From JAICKN01 sp036489565 (GTDB lineage Bacteria > Acidobacteriota > Terriglobia > Terriglobales > Acidobacteriaceae), in the NCBI GenBank assembly GCA_036489565.1, contig DASXFN010000032.1, positions 13,807 through 77,806 of the forward strand: a DNA stretch of 64,000 nucleotides, given 5' to 3'. Positions 1 through 6,838 of this stretch are shown in pieces. Both the position numbers and the translations under genes were made by a program. Within the stretch, counting starts at the first letter, position 1. Every line of letters begins with the position of its first letter. The notes under the pieces are model-generated. The model ran no database searches and had not been told where the DNA came from. It saw only the letters and a program-made list of their open reading frames with translations.

Positions 1-1
1 A

Positions 2-292
2 AATCTGTACTCCGCACGCTTGCAGAACGGCGACCATCTTTCGGAAATCATTGATGTTGTCCGCTGGTTGAAGGAGTTGGGCGATCTTTCGGCAAGCACG
101 GAAGTCTCAGTTTCGGCGGAAAGAAGTACAGGGCTGAAAGTAACCTCGAACGGAAACGGGCTTCCTCCGGCCCCGCAGAATCGCAACTGGGAAAACACCT
201 GCCACGGTTGCGGTCACGTTCACCAAGGAGAGTGCGAGATGGAGATGGGCGGCGGGCGGAAGTGCGGATGCAGGATGGAGGTCAGGGCGTGA
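2..292 (+). CDS. Partial Cys-rich small phage protein
   Basis: The frame is open to the left window edge, so the true start is probably outside; a TTG at 20 is the only start candidate seen inside. The visible 96 residues have a helical N-terminal part (DHLSEIIDVVRWLKELG) and a C-terminal Cys/His cluster, CHGCGHVHQGEC followed by CGC, that could hold one zinc ion. The stop overlaps the GTG of the next gene (GTGA), the coupling used throughout this small-gene run. No family recognised. Probably an early or accessory phage protein. Confidence 0.55.
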   Translation, partial: NLYSARLQNGDHLSEIIDVVRWLKELGDLSASTEVSVSAERSTGLKVTSNGNGLPPAPQNRNWENTCHGCGHVHQGECEMEMGGGRKCGCRMEVRA

Positions 293-672
293 GAGCTTTG
301 AGTTTGCATCAGCCGTGGGCTTCGCTGATTCATGACGGGCGCAAGAAAATAGAAACGCGGGGATGGGAAATGCTGTTTCGCGGCCCATTGGCAATTCATG
401 CGGCGAAAACCGTGAATAAATTTGCTTGCGAACAATTCGGCTATGACCCATTGACGGTTCCGCTGGGCGCTATTTTGTGCATCGTGGATGTAGTTGGTTG
501 CGTGCGATTACCCCATGAACTCGCGCCCCCGGATGAATATGGAAATTTCGAGGCTGGCCGCTTCGGGATTTTGCTGACGATGCGAAGAAGGCTGGAAATG
601 CCGGTTTTAGCCAAAGGCCATCAAGGAATCTGGCATTGGACAGAATCAAGCGAGGCGGAGGCTTCGGCGTGA
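289..672 (+). CDS. ASCH-domain-like protein
   Basis: A 127-residue protein. The start at GTG 289 is chosen because it overlaps the stop of the gene before (GTGA) and immediately precedes the domain; a longer reading from 208 would be a shadow of that gene. The N-terminus ALSLHQPWASLI followed by KKIETRGW matches the opening of ASCH-fold proteins, small beta-barrels that bind RNA or modified nucleosides and are common in phages. A later IWHWTE segment also fits the fold. Role in this phage unknown; RNA or nucleoside binding is inference from the family. Confidence 0.7.
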   Translation: MRALSLHQPWASLIHDGRKKIETRGWEMLFRGPLAIHAAKTVNKFACEQFGYDPLTVPLGAILCIVDVVGCVRLPHELAPPDEYGNFEAGRFGILLTMRRRLEMPVLAKGHQGIWHWTESSEAEASA

Positions 673-878
673 CGATCCTCGGATACATCTTCTTCTGGAT
701 TCTGGTTCTCATCTGCGAGGTCTTCTGGCTCTGCTGGTTCCGCGATTTAGGCTACAAGGCAGGCTACGAAGCTGGCCGGAGAGAGGCTGACGACTGGTGG
801 ACGGAAGCGGAAGATGCAGTGGATGAAACGCGCAAGCAGGTCTGGCGCGAAGAAGCGAAGAAAGGAATGTGGCTGTGA
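669..878 (+). CDS. Small single-span membrane protein
   Basis: A 69-residue protein starting at GTG 669 in a GTGA overlap with the ASCH-like gene. Residues 3-25 (ILGYIFFWILVLICEVFWLCW) form one strongly hydrophobic segment, followed by a charged, probably helical tail rich in Glu, Asp, Arg and Trp. This topology suggests an inner-membrane anchor with a cytoplasmic tail. No family recognised; it could be an accessory or superinfection-related membrane protein, but nothing in the sequence decides that. Confidence 0.55.
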   Translation: MTILGYIFFWILVLICEVFWLCWFRDLGYKAGYEAGRREADDWWTEAEDAVDETRKQVWREEAKKGMWL

Positions 879-1111
879 GCAAACAAGTGAGTTTCGATCC
901 CTCGACTTTTACCTGGCGCTGCCAAATCTGCGGAGCCGAGCGGCCCGATGCGAAAATAAGCGTTCGCAAAGTGGACATCGGGCCCAAGAGTTTATTGCCG
1001 GGAATAGCGACGCGGAATGTGAAGTACTGCAATGACAATCCGCGCTGCGAAGAAGGCGCACGGAGCTGGAACGAAGAAGATTTTCGGGCCAAGCTAAGAG
1101 TGGGCAATTGA
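875..1111 (+). CDS. Small zinc-finger-like phage protein
   Basis: A 78-residue protein. GTG 875 overlaps the previous stop (GTGA) and is preferred over the in-frame GTG at 869. It has two Cys pairs, CQIC near residue 18 and C-x5-C near residue 51 (CNDNPRC), consistent with a single zinc site. The tail GARSWNEEDF is charged. Member of the coupled run 2-1565. No family recognised; binding of DNA or protein through the zinc site would be inference. Confidence 0.55.
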   Translation: MSKQVSFDPSTFTWRCQICGAERPDAKISVRKVDIGPKSLLPGIATRNVKYCNDNPRCEEGARSWNEEDFRAKLRVGN

Positions 1112-1320
1112 GCTACTCCGAAACTCCCGACGGCAAAATAGTGCTCACCATGAGCCGCGTGGATTATGAACGTCTGGTCTTCGTCTTGGGCGAAGCGGCC
1201 GGCCGAGGATTCAGTGGCGAAACAACGCTCTTAGCTCCCTATGCGGTGATGGATTTGCTGAACCGCTTGAACGAGGGCAACCCGCATTACACTCCGTACC
1301 AGGTGCCGGAGAAGAAGTGA
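1108..1320 (+). CDS. Hypothetical small protein
   Basis: A 70-residue protein starting at TTG 1108, which overlaps the preceding stop as TTGA. The first half (ETPDGKIVLTMSRVDYERLV) alternates in the way of a beta strand plus helix, and the middle is rich in Ala and Leu. No motif, signal peptide or membrane segment is visible. Coupled on both sides, so it is part of the same mRNA. Function unknown. Confidence 0.5.
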   Translation: MSYSETPDGKIVLTMSRVDYERLVFVLGEAAGRGFSGETTLLAPYAVMDLLNRLNEGNPHYTPYQVPEKK

Positions 1321-1565
1321 AAATCAACAATCAAGCTGCCGCCCCATTGAAAGAGCAGGATATTAGGGGCGTTAAAATCGAAATAACTCCGGAGCTGCGA
1401 GAGAAATTCGAGCGCGTATCCCACGAAATTATTGATTTGCTGCGGGCGAAGACTATAGGCCCGTTGGAAGCCTATGCGGTTCTGCGCTTCGTGATGGATG
1501 GCTTAGAAGAAGTTTGCGGAATTCGCGGCGCAGTAATAGCGAACCATGATGAAACTACGCACTAG
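1317..1565 (+). CDS. Hypothetical small protein
   Basis: An 82-residue protein starting at GTG 1317 (GTGA overlap). Mostly helical by eye: ITPELREKFERVSHEIIDLL and then PLEAYAVLRFVMDGLEEV. No Cys cluster or membrane span. It is the last gene of the plus-strand run; its 3' end meets the convergent HNH gene with an overlap of 4 nt (1562-1565), so the two transcription units run into each other here. Function unknown. Confidence 0.5.
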   Translation: MKINNQAAAPLKEQDIRGVKIEITPELREKFERVSHEIIDLLRAKTIGPLEAYAVLRFVMDGLEEVCGIRGAVIANHDETTH

Positions 1566-1915
1566 CCTCTCTCCCCATTGCATACCCAGTGTGCCGCCGA
1601 GTTCCAATCCTTCCCGTCAATCGTGATTCGGTCGTCCCGCCACGCCGCGCCCATGCCGCGTCTTCGCTGATGCTCAAAAGTGGCCGTGGATACGCTGATG
1701 CGCTTCCCACAGAGAGAGCAACGGAAGTTCTGACGCTGCACCATGACCTCAACCCTTCGTTTGTACTCCCGCCATCCCGCCGGAGAATCCTGACAGACTT
1801 CCCTTCCGCCGGGATACACTCGCACCGCGCCGTCGAGAATGAGTTCATAGCGAAGTGATGACGGTTTAGGTTTGGGTTGCCAGCGGTAGGGCTGGCGGAA
1901 GATGGGGCGGCGCAT
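1562..1915 (-). CDS. HNH endonuclease-like protein
   Basis: A 117-residue protein, last gene of the minus-strand early operon. The C-terminal half carries an HNH-like layout: a Cys pair CSLC at about residue 75, then TFEHQRRRG as the first-histidine region, then WNSAAHWVCNGERG, which resembles the N-x8-H closing part. The N-terminal half is basic. HNH proteins of this size in phages act as nicking endonucleases or assist packaging; which applies here is not shown. Start ATG at 1915 overlaps the stop of the upstream gene. Confidence 0.65.
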   Translation of the reverse strand: MRRPIFRQPYRWQPKPKPSSLRYELILDGAVRVYPGGREVCQDSPAGWREYKRRVEVMVQRQNFRCSLCGKRISVSTATFEHQRRRGMGAAWRDDRITIDGKDWNSAAHWVCNGERG

Positions 1916-2097
1916 CAGGACTTACTGTGGAACCGAATTTTGCGGAACCACATGACGGCGAGCTTGTCGGCTTTTTGCTGGTAAGTTTTCGCTTCCGCCG
2001 CGTTGCCGATTTTCTTGCAGGATTTCGCGTGGGCATGGAGTTTAATGATGGTCTGCAACTCCCGGTAAATATCGTCGCTGATGTTTATGTTGGCCAT
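1915..2097 (-). CDS. Hypothetical small basic protein
   Basis: A 60-residue protein rich in Lys and Ala. It begins with a short strand (NINISDDIYRELQTII) and continues as a basic helix containing AKSCKKIG and a terminal RKIRFHSKS. It overlaps the HNH gene by one base and follows the Cys-rich gene at 2131 by 33 nt. No family recognised. Basic charge suggests nucleic-acid contact, as inference only. Confidence 0.45.
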   Translation of the reverse strand: MANINISDDIYRELQTIIKLHAHAKSCKKIGNAAEAKTYQQKADKLAVMWFRKIRFHSKS

Positions 2098-2130
2098 AAT
2101 TAAAGTTAAAAAAGGGGGAGGTACAGAGGG

Positions 2131-2346
2131 TCATGGTTTCCCCATTCGGCTAGCGGGCTCTGGCTCTCCCATCCTCTCATCGGGGCTAACTGCCCTCTGG
2201 TGTTCTCTCGCGCACTCCCGGCAAAAGACCTGGTGACAATCCAGGCATTCCACCAGATGCGCGGAGCAGAGTCCGATCTGGCACCGGCAGCATTCTTTCA
2301 CTGCCGGGTGCGTACAGTCCTGATGTTGTTCGCAGGCGTGGGTCAT
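2131..2346 (-). CDS. Cys/His-rich zinc-binding small protein
   Basis: A 71-residue protein with about ten Cys and several His in its first 50 residues: CEQHQDC, CCRCQIGLC, AHLVECLDCHQVFCREC. The spacing resembles a B-box or treble-clef pair able to bind two zinc ions. The tail is Pro/Glu rich. Its start overlaps the stop of the YqaJ gene by 4 nt (ATGA), so it is translated together with the recombination genes. Function unknown; adaptor or nucleic-acid binding is a guess. Confidence 0.6.
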   Translation of the reverse strand: MTHACEQHQDCTHPAVKECCRCQIGLCSAHLVECLDCHQVFCRECAREHQRAVSPDERMGEPEPASRMGKP

Positions 2347-3041
2347 ACGATCAATTCGTCCGGGTCCGTATAGTCCATGGCTGCAATGATTGGCTGTCCT
2401 TCGATCTGCGGAAGTTCGGCCAGCATTGCGTCCAATTCGTCATTGAACCGCTGCACTTCGCTTTCCAGTTGCGCGATGAGTGGCTCGTGATCACGGCGCT
2501 CCATTCGCCGGATAAAGAGTTGCAAATGTTTCGGCAGTCGCGGGTCGAAGCTGACGAAATCATTCCACGCACGCCCGGTGCAAGCGATTTCCGCCAGCAT
2601 TTGCGGGGCGTGGTCGAGAGGCAGTTGGCCTTCGAGGATCCATGCAAGATGGGTGGAAGTCGAAGGACATTTGAATTGCGTGAGGCCTTCGCTGCCCACC
2701 AGTCCATCGGGAGACGCGCCAAAACGATTCACCAGCGGATGTACATAGAAGCCGCAGGTTTCTACCAGCGTGTTCTGTTTGACTTCGTAGGCTGCACGGG
2801 CGAATTGTTCCTGGTCGAGTCCCCACTGCATCTCCGGCGAAACGTAATGCTTCGTGGAGTGCCCTGTGAGAATTTCAATGGCCAGCTCCATGCGGTAGTT
2901 TCGGCGCGGCGCTCCCTCCCCGCCTTTCTTTAGCATGGCCAGCACGTCGGCACAGCGCGAAGCAGTGACTAATCCGCGCCGGGCTTCCTTCCACTCCGGG
3001 CTGCCGTGTTCGCATTCGACATAGAGAGGCGCGGCGCTCAT
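2343..3041 (-). CDS. YqaJ-type phage exonuclease
   Basis: A 232-residue protein of the YqaJ / lambda-exonuclease fold, the 5'-3' exonuclease partner of phage single-strand annealing. The N-terminal GSPEWKEARRGLVTASR is the family signature, followed by MQWGLDQEQFARAAYE (first acidic residue), GASPDGLVG (catalytic Asp region) and FKCPST, the E-x-K-like position where Gln-Phe-Lys stands in place of the usual Glu-x-Lys. It overlaps the ERF gene by 4 nt. The pair probably forms a Red-like recombination system acting on phage DNA ends in the cytoplasm. Confidence 0.85.
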   Translation of the reverse strand: MSAAPLYVECEHGSPEWKEARRGLVTASRCADVLAMLKKGGEGAPRRNYRMELAIEILTGHSTKHYVSPEMQWGLDQEQFARAAYEVKQNTLVETCGFYVHPLVNRFGASPDGLVGSEGLTQFKCPSTSTHLAWILEGQLPLDHAPQMLAEIACTGRAWNDFVSFDPRLPKHLQLFIRRMERRDHEPLIAQLESEVQRFNDELDAMLAELPQIEGQPIIAAMDYTDPDELIV

Positions 3042-3886
3042 CGTAGCTCTCGCAGTCTGGCATCCTTGGCGGCAATCAAGGTGGCTTTCGCTTGGTTATC
3101 TTTGGCGTTTTCCGCTTGCGTATAGGCGGTGGTGAAGATTTCCCGAAGTTCCGCCGCGTTCCGGGCAGCGCGTATCTTCTTCATCGTGTCATTCACGCTA
3201 GCGGAGGGTTGATTGGCTGCGGATGCGCTTCCGTCCACATCGGGAGTTCCGTCGGCGAGCCCGGTTGCCGCCATCAACGTATAGCGTTCGAGGTACTTTG
3301 CGCTTGAGCCGATCGCTTGGATGGCGTTCTTACTTCCCGAATGGTCAATCGGGCCTTGCAGGGTGGTCTGCTCACTGTGGCCGAGCTTATGGGTGAGAAT
3401 GCAGGTCACGCGGATGGTTTCGGTATTCGGTTGCTCGGTGACCCAGCGATGCGAGATGCCATGCTTGCTCATCTCCGCCAGGATGATTCCGTGAATGTGA
3501 TCGAGCGTGGAATACCACCATTCGATCTCAATTTCTTTGCCATTTTTCACACTGGTAAATTTGGCAAGCTCGTTTTTGGTGATCTCCGGCGGGTTGGCTT
3601 TGAAAGCGTTCATCGCCACGACGTAGGCTTTCTTGGCTTCGTTTTTCTCCCAACGCTCCTGCAAATCCATCAAGCGATTTAATTCTTCGACGTTGGCTTT
3701 CTGCGATACCGCGATGCGGAGCAGCTCGTTCGGCGTGGCCGCTTCGATATTCTGAATGGCCGTAGGTAATACCTCGATAGCCTGGGACGCGGGAATGAAC
3801 TTCTTCCACCAGCGTTCCGATTGTGGCGGCTTCTTACGGTTCGGAAAAGCCTCCAATTGCGCGTTCAACGGTCGAGCGGTTGCCAT
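3038..3886 (-). CDS. ERF-family single-strand annealing protein
   Basis: A 282-residue protein of the ERF superfamily, first known from P22, which anneals complementary single strands during recombination and genome circularisation. Visible family features: PPEITKNELAKFTS after residue 90, WYSTLDHIHGIILAEMSKHG, RVTCILTHKLGHSEQTTL, and the Gly/Ala rich QAIGSSAKYLERYTL. ATG at 3886 has a strong Shine-Dalgarno (GGAGGAAA). The C-terminal tail is charged and variable, as usual. Co-translated with the YqaJ exonuclease directly downstream. Confidence 0.88.
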   Translation of the reverse strand: MATARPLNAQLEAFPNRKKPPQSERWWKKFIPASQAIEVLPTAIQNIEAATPNELLRIAVSQKANVEELNRLMDLQERWEKNEAKKAYVVAMNAFKANPPEITKNELAKFTSVKNGKEIEIEWWYSTLDHIHGIILAEMSKHGISHRWVTEQPNTETIRVTCILTHKLGHSEQTTLQGPIDHSGSKNAIQAIGSSAKYLERYTLMAATGLADGTPDVDGSASAANQPSASVNDTMKKIRAARNAAELREIFTTAYTQAENAKDNQAKATLIAAKDARLRELR

Positions 3887-3906
3887 GTTTTTATTTCCTC
3901 CAATTT

Positions 3907-4011
3907 TTATTTCCAGTGCATGAAAAACGCGGCGATCTCTCCGAGTCCGTAGATCACCAGGACGAGACCTGCAAGCATCAAGGCAATGCCGAAGGGACGG
4001 TTGGGCTTCAT
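3907..4011 (-). CDS. 34-residue membrane peptide
   Basis: A very small gene: ATG at 4011 overlaps the stop of the next upstream gene (ATGA), giving 34 residues with one membrane span (GIALMLAGLVLVIYGLG), a short basic start (MKPNRP) and a C-terminal HWK. The hydrophobic pattern is like the first helix of small DUF3185-type inner-membrane proteins. Position between two recombination-operon genes suggests an early phage accessory role. Because it is so short, chance coding cannot be excluded. Confidence 0.5.
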   Translation of the reverse strand: MKPNRPFGIALMLAGLVLVIYGLGEIAAFFMHWK

Positions 4012-4190
4012 GCGCTGACCGTTTCGTCCGCGAAAATCGGTTTCAAGAGTTCGTCGGCTTGCTTCTGGATGTAGTCCTGGGCGTGACTCACCAGGCGGTA
4101 AGGCTGCATGGCGGCGTAGCTGGCGCAATCAACTTTGGCACGGGTGAGAATCTTGTAGGCTTCGGTGAGCGCTTCGAGTTGCTTATCCAC
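4008..4190 (-). CDS. Hypothetical small helical protein
   Basis: A 60-residue protein starting at GTG 4190 behind a GAGGTGAG ribosome-binding site that lies inside the upstream gene. Composition is helical (LEALTEAYKILTRAKVD, then YIQKQADELLKPIF). No motif recognised. The stop overlaps the ATG of the 34-residue membrane peptide. Its initiation region is an exact copy of that of the next gene upstream (see the 18-nt repeat entry). Confidence 0.5.
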   Translation of the reverse strand: MDKQLEALTEAYKILTRAKVDCASYAAMQPYRLVSHAQDYIQKQADELLKPIFADETVSA

Positions 4191-4200
4191 GGCTCACCTC
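4183..4200 (-). repeat. 18-nt coupling repeat, copy 1
   Basis: Exact copy of 4598-4615. On the minus strand it reads GAGGTGAGCCGTGGATAA, so it holds in one piece the last codons of the upstream gene, a ribosome-binding site and the GTG start plus first codons of the next gene. Confidence 0.8.
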
Positions 4201-4605
4201 ACTTTCATCGCGCACAATCCACTTCAAGCGTGAACCGAAAATCATTCTCGCGGGCAGTGCGATTCCCGGGCCAAGTCCCCATTCGGGCGGAGTAGGCTTA
4301 CACAGAATCAGTTCAAATGTATTTTCTTCCTCAGTCCGAGCCACTAAAGGCATTTGCTGGCCGGAAGGTTTAGCGGTAAATTTCTTTCGTCCTCCACCGC
4401 GCAACCCCGTGGCTTTCTGCCATTCATTTTTGTCAATCGTGTAGCTTGCTGGTCCGGTTCCGGGATGAGTATGGGGAATTTCCCCGCCGGAATGAGAATG
4501 CACAATTCTTCCGTTGTCCCATTTCCCGGTACGGTCGTACAAGCCGCCGTGCGCGAAAGGCCCGCCGCAGATAAGGTGCTCGTGAACTTCGAGAGTTTTA
4601 TCCAC
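4183..4605 (-). CDS. Hypothetical phage protein, His-rich
   Basis: A 140-residue protein starting at GTG 4605 with the same GAGGTGAG site as its downstream neighbour. The first half is rich in His and Gly (HEHLICGGPFAHGG, HSHSGGEIPHTHPGTG), the second half is basic then hydrophobic, ending in ESEVSRG. The His pattern could bind a metal, but no known motif is complete. Overlaps both neighbours by 8 nt, so it belongs to the early operon. Function unknown. Confidence 0.55.
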   Translation of the reverse strand: MDKTLEVHEHLICGGPFAHGGLYDRTGKWDNGRIVHSHSGGEIPHTHPGTGPASYTIDKNEWQKATGLRGGGRKKFTAKPSGQQMPLVARTEEENTFELILCKPTPPEWGLGPGIALPARMIFGSRLKWIVRDESEVSRG

Positions 4606-4615
4606 GGCTCACCTC
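4598..4615 (-). repeat. 18-nt coupling repeat, copy 2
   Basis: Second exact copy of the 18-nt stop/ribosome-site/start module. The two copies are 415 nt apart, one at each border of the 140-residue gene, which suggests that gene arose by insertion or duplication at such a module. Confidence 0.8.
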
Positions 4616-4861
4616 CCGAAAATGCTTCCCGCAGTACTCCATTTCCTCGGAAAGATCGAATACGGTGGCCCGTGCTGCGCAAAGTTCGCCATTACAAGCC
4701 CCGGAGACGGTTTCGGGGTACTCATACTGGCAGGAACCGAGTTGCAGTGCGCTGTGGGCCAGCAGGACGCGATCCACGCACGCTATAGCGTCGTCAATGG
4801 CCGCGGAATAGACCTGTGGAAATTCGGGGTGGTGGATTACTGCTACAGTGTGGGAAACCAT
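4598..4861 (-). CDS. Hypothetical small protein, first gene of early operon
   Basis: An 87-residue protein. ATG 4861 is chosen over an upstream TTG (4873) because GGAGG lies 5 nt before it. It contains several Cys (CVDRV, GSCQYEY, GACNGELCAARA, YCGKH) without a clear zinc spacing. It is the first gene after the operator-controlled promoter at 4947-4975. The C-terminus REVSRG is nearly the same as that of the next gene because both encode the shared 18-nt junction. No family recognised. Confidence 0.5.
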   Translation of the reverse strand: MVSHTVAVIHHPEFPQVYSAAIDDAIACVDRVLLAHSALQLGSCQYEYPETVSGACNGELCAARATVFDLSEEMEYCGKHFREVSRG

Positions 4862-4946
4862 GTGAGCCTCCAATCAAGGCTTGCTTGGGTTAGGGCTGAT
4901 CGGGTGTGCAACCACTCGGTCAGTCCGCTATCGTTTTACTGAAACA

Positions 4947-4975
4947 ATTATTTCACCGTAGCTCTACGGTGTCAA
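4947..4975 (-). promoter_or_regulatory. Early leftward promoter
   Basis: On the minus strand TTGACA (4975-4970) and AATAAT (4952-4947) are separated by 17 nt, a near-consensus sigma-70 promoter. It points to the ERF/YqaJ operon whose first start is at 4861. A palindromic operator fills the spacer. Confidence 0.65.
4954..4971. promoter_or_regulatory. Palindromic operator in early promoter
   Basis: CACCGTAG-CT-CTACGGTG: two perfect 8-nt arms around a 2-nt centre, placed between the -35 and -10 boxes of the leftward promoter. A dimeric repressor bound here would block RNA polymerase. A half site with the same edge (TTTCACCGT) recurs at 5211-5219, before the next rightward gene. No repressor gene of clear identity is seen in the window; it may lie left of position 1. 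Confidence 0.6.
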
Positions 4976-5022
4976 GAGTATTTTCTTGCATATCGAAGAG
5001 GTACGATGGTAATATCCGGCGC

Positions 5023-5178
5023 ATGGACGTACGAGAAATGGGGCGCATGGGCGGATTAGCTCGTGCAAAGTCTATGACGGCGAAAGAGCGGCGGGAATCC
5101 GCCAGGAAAGCCTCGAAAGCCGCCGCTGTGGCTCGTACCGCCAAAGCCCGCCAGAAGAAAAAGCCCAAAAGTACCTAG
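5023..5178 (+). CDS. Small basic protein with GGLARAK repeat motif
   Basis: A 51-residue, strongly basic protein. MGRMGGLARAKSMTAKERR followed by ESARKASKAAA matches a motif seen in many short phage and plasmid proteins (GG-x-ARA-x-x-L/M-T-x-E-x-R ... A-x-KA), ending here in RQKKKPKST. The start at ATG 5023 lies only a few bases after a TAATAT box, so the mRNA may be nearly leaderless. It is divergent from the early operon across the operator, a typical place for a regulator. DNA binding is inferred from charge and position. Confidence 0.55.
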   Translation: MDVREMGRMGGLARAKSMTAKERRESARKASKAAAVARTAKARQKKKPKST

Positions 5179-5250
5179 TGCGTAATCGCCCATTCGTGCC
5201 CTTGTCAATGTTTCACCGTGCTGGCAAGATGGTCTCGATTGGAGCGAATC

Positions 5251-5682
5251 ATGAAAAGTGTTTTGATAACTTTATTTCTCGCGCTAAGCGTAAGCCAGGT
5301 CGCCGCGCAAAAAGTTTATGTGACTTCCTCGGCCAATGACATCATCGGTCAGCGTTTTACTTTTGCTTTAAAAGAAGCGGTTCGCAAATCTGCAACATGG
5401 AGCCTAGTACCCACGTCCGGTACTGATTTTAGGGTGGAGTTGGTTTCAATTAATCCTGATTCGGGAATAGATACCCAGCATCAAACTGCGATCTCCGTCA
5501 CAATTGAATTTGAGGGCGTCTCGCAAGATTGCAAGATGTGTCGTTGGCCGTTGGATCACGAAATATACATCGTGGGAAGCGAGAAGGTTGACGAGATGTC
5601 GGGAACTTTACTGGCGAAACTCGATCAGATTAGTGGTGACATTAAGCAAGTCATTGCCGCCGCGACTCCCGCGAAACCCTGA
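5251..5682 (+). CDS. Exported protein of unknown function
   Basis: A 143-residue protein starting at ATG 5251 with GGAGCGA before it. The first 20 residues (MKSVLITLFLALSVSQVAAQ) are a clear Sec signal peptide with a probable AAQ-K cleavage. The mature part is a mixed alpha/beta sequence with a CKMC pair in the middle and ends in AAATPAKP. Likely periplasmic. It may be a lysogenic-conversion (moron) gene; the following gene is also exported and has a nearly identical C-terminal tail. Confidence 0.65.
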   Translation: MKSVLITLFLALSVSQVAAQKVYVTSSANDIIGQRFTFALKEAVRKSATWSLVPTSGTDFRVELVSINPDSGIDTQHQTAISVTIEFEGVSQDCKMCRWPLDHEIYIVGSEKVDEMSGTLLAKLDQISGDIKQVIAAATPAKP

Positions 5683-5685
5683 GTG

Positions 5686-5973
5686 ATGCGAACCTTTTTC
5701 CTCATCTGTCTTCTACTTTTCGCCCTCACCTGTTCGGCGCGAACCCATCGCTCCGCGAAAGTGCGGCGCGACTTTCAGCGAATATCCCCCTGCCCTTCCA
5801 CCGGACAGAGATCAGGAACTTGTCCCGGCTACATCAAAGATCACATCAAACCACTTTGCGCGGGCGGGCCGGACGCGATCTCCAACATGCAATGGCAAAG
5901 CGTTGCGGCGGCTAAAGTGAAAGACCGCTGGGAGCGGCAAATTTGTGCCGCCGTGACTCCCGCCAAGCCCTGA
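5686..5973 (+). CDS. Exported HNH-like protein
   Basis: A 95-residue protein with a signal peptide (MRTFFLICLLLFALTCSA). The mature part has CPGYIKDHIKPLCAGGPDA, then SNMQWQS and DRWERQIC: DH, a second H/N-type region (D-x-x-SN-x-QW) and flanking Cys agree with compact HNH nucleases found in phages and exported proteins. If active it would cut DNA in the periplasm, a superinfection or DNA-scavenging role, which is inference. ATG 5686 follows a GTG at 5683; the former is preferred. Confidence 0.6.
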   Translation: MRTFFLICLLLFALTCSARTHRSAKVRRDFQRISPCPSTGQRSGTCPGYIKDHIKPLCAGGPDAISNMQWQSVAAAKVKDRWERQICAAVTPAKP

Positions 5974-6125
5974 CTTCCCCACCCGGCATAGCCCATCAGT
6001 AACTTCCCTTCCTTCCCGCTTTGGCATTAGAGTGATTTCGCACCTCCCCATGTAAGGCACCTTCCGCGCCATGCGGATGTTCCCAAGTAGTCCCCTGCTA
6101 GTCGTGTCTCTATAAAACCAAATTT

Positions 6126-6455
6126 ATGAATGTAGGCGTGCTGAATTCTTCTCAGCCTATTGGGGCGAAGCCTTCTCAGTTCACCGATCGCGATGGCGCG
6201 GAATTTCTCGTGCAGCGAATGGTCGCCGAAAGAATTTCGCGCAAGGTGATCCGATTTTTGCCGCTCGATTCCACTTTCCGGCAATTTCGGCCACTGAACC
6301 CACAGGCTCGTTATATTCCGGAGCGGCTTACTTCCGGCGAAATTCCTGGCGTGAAATACATTTCCACGAGTTATAAAAATCGTCGCAATGTCGTAGTGCT
6401 CCGGGCCTTGACTCGGATATGGTGGCGCGAAACATGTGCCCAAAAAGCGAATTAG
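6126..6455 (+). CDS. Hypothetical phage protein
   Basis: A 109-residue, basic protein of unknown family (FTDRDGAEFLVQRMVAERIS, then YIPERLTSGEIPGVKYIS). A longer minus-strand frame covers the same bases but looks like a shadow: it is rich in His, Phe and Arg and lacks a plausible start context. The plus frame follows the direction of the neighbouring genes. A 152-nt stretch before it holds nothing recognisable. Confidence 0.45.
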   Translation: MNVGVLNSSQPIGAKPSQFTDRDGAEFLVQRMVAERISRKVIRFLPLDSTFRQFRPLNPQARYIPERLTSGEIPGVKYISTSYKNRRNVVVLRALTRIWWRETCAQKAN

Positions 6456-6461
6456 GAATGA

Positions 6462-6650
6462 GTGGTCAAATTCGGCGAGATCAAGCTGATCGTGGAAATG
6501 GAACTCATCCGCCGCACGCCAGGCGGAGACGAACTCTCGCGGGAGATGACAGAAATTCTGGCGCTGGTGATCTACGATGAATACGAACTCTTCCCCACAA
6601 ACCCAGACCGAGACCGTTTTTCTCAACGTGGACCGCATGCTTACGACTGA
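6462..6650 (+). CDS. Hypothetical small protein
   Basis: A 62-residue frame starting at GTG 6462, 6 nt after the previous stop. The first 45 residues look protein-like (KFGEIKLIVEMELIRRTPGG, then SREMTEILALVIYDEYE). The last third overlaps the next gene by 74 nt and reads poorly, so one of the two starts is probably wrong. No family. Confidence 0.4.
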   Translation: MVKFGEIKLIVEMELIRRTPGGDELSREMTEILALVIYDEYELFPTNPDRDRFSQRGPHAYD

Positions 6651-6777
6651 GGATCTGATTACTCGAGTAATGAAGGACCGCGCCCGGCCGCGCGCCTCGC
6701 ACCTGATCTGCTTTAACTGTCTAACCGGCGCCCATGCTTTTTGTGAGGGCTGCCGCTGCGTGTGCTGTGAAGACTAG
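6577..6777 (+). CDS. Small Cys-rich phage protein
   Basis: A 66-residue protein with a helical middle (TTEDLITRVMKDRARPRA) and a C-terminal Cys cluster CFNC ... CEGCRCVCCED, six Cys in 18 residues, a probable metal site. It is the last gene before the hairpin terminator at 6786-6816. Function unknown. Confidence 0.5.
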   Translation: MNTNSSPQTQTETVFLNVDRMLTTEDLITRVMKDRARPRASHLICFNCLTGAHAFCEGCRCVCCED

Positions 6778-6785
6778 GCGCGCGC

Positions 6786-6816
6786 ATGTCCGAATCTATT
6801 ATTTTCGGACATTTTT
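6786..6816 (+). terminator. Rho-independent terminator
   Basis: ATGTCCGAA and TTCGGACAT are perfect inverted arms around a short AT loop, followed by a run of T. It closes the 6126-6777 genes and precedes the recombinase gene. Confidence 0.6.
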
Positions 6817-6838
6817 GATTCTTTTTGATTGAATTCAA

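Noticed and set aside
6027..6638. 203-residue minus-strand frame
   Set aside because: Composition is shadow-like and it opposes the direction of neighbours; the plus-strand 6126 frame looks more natural.
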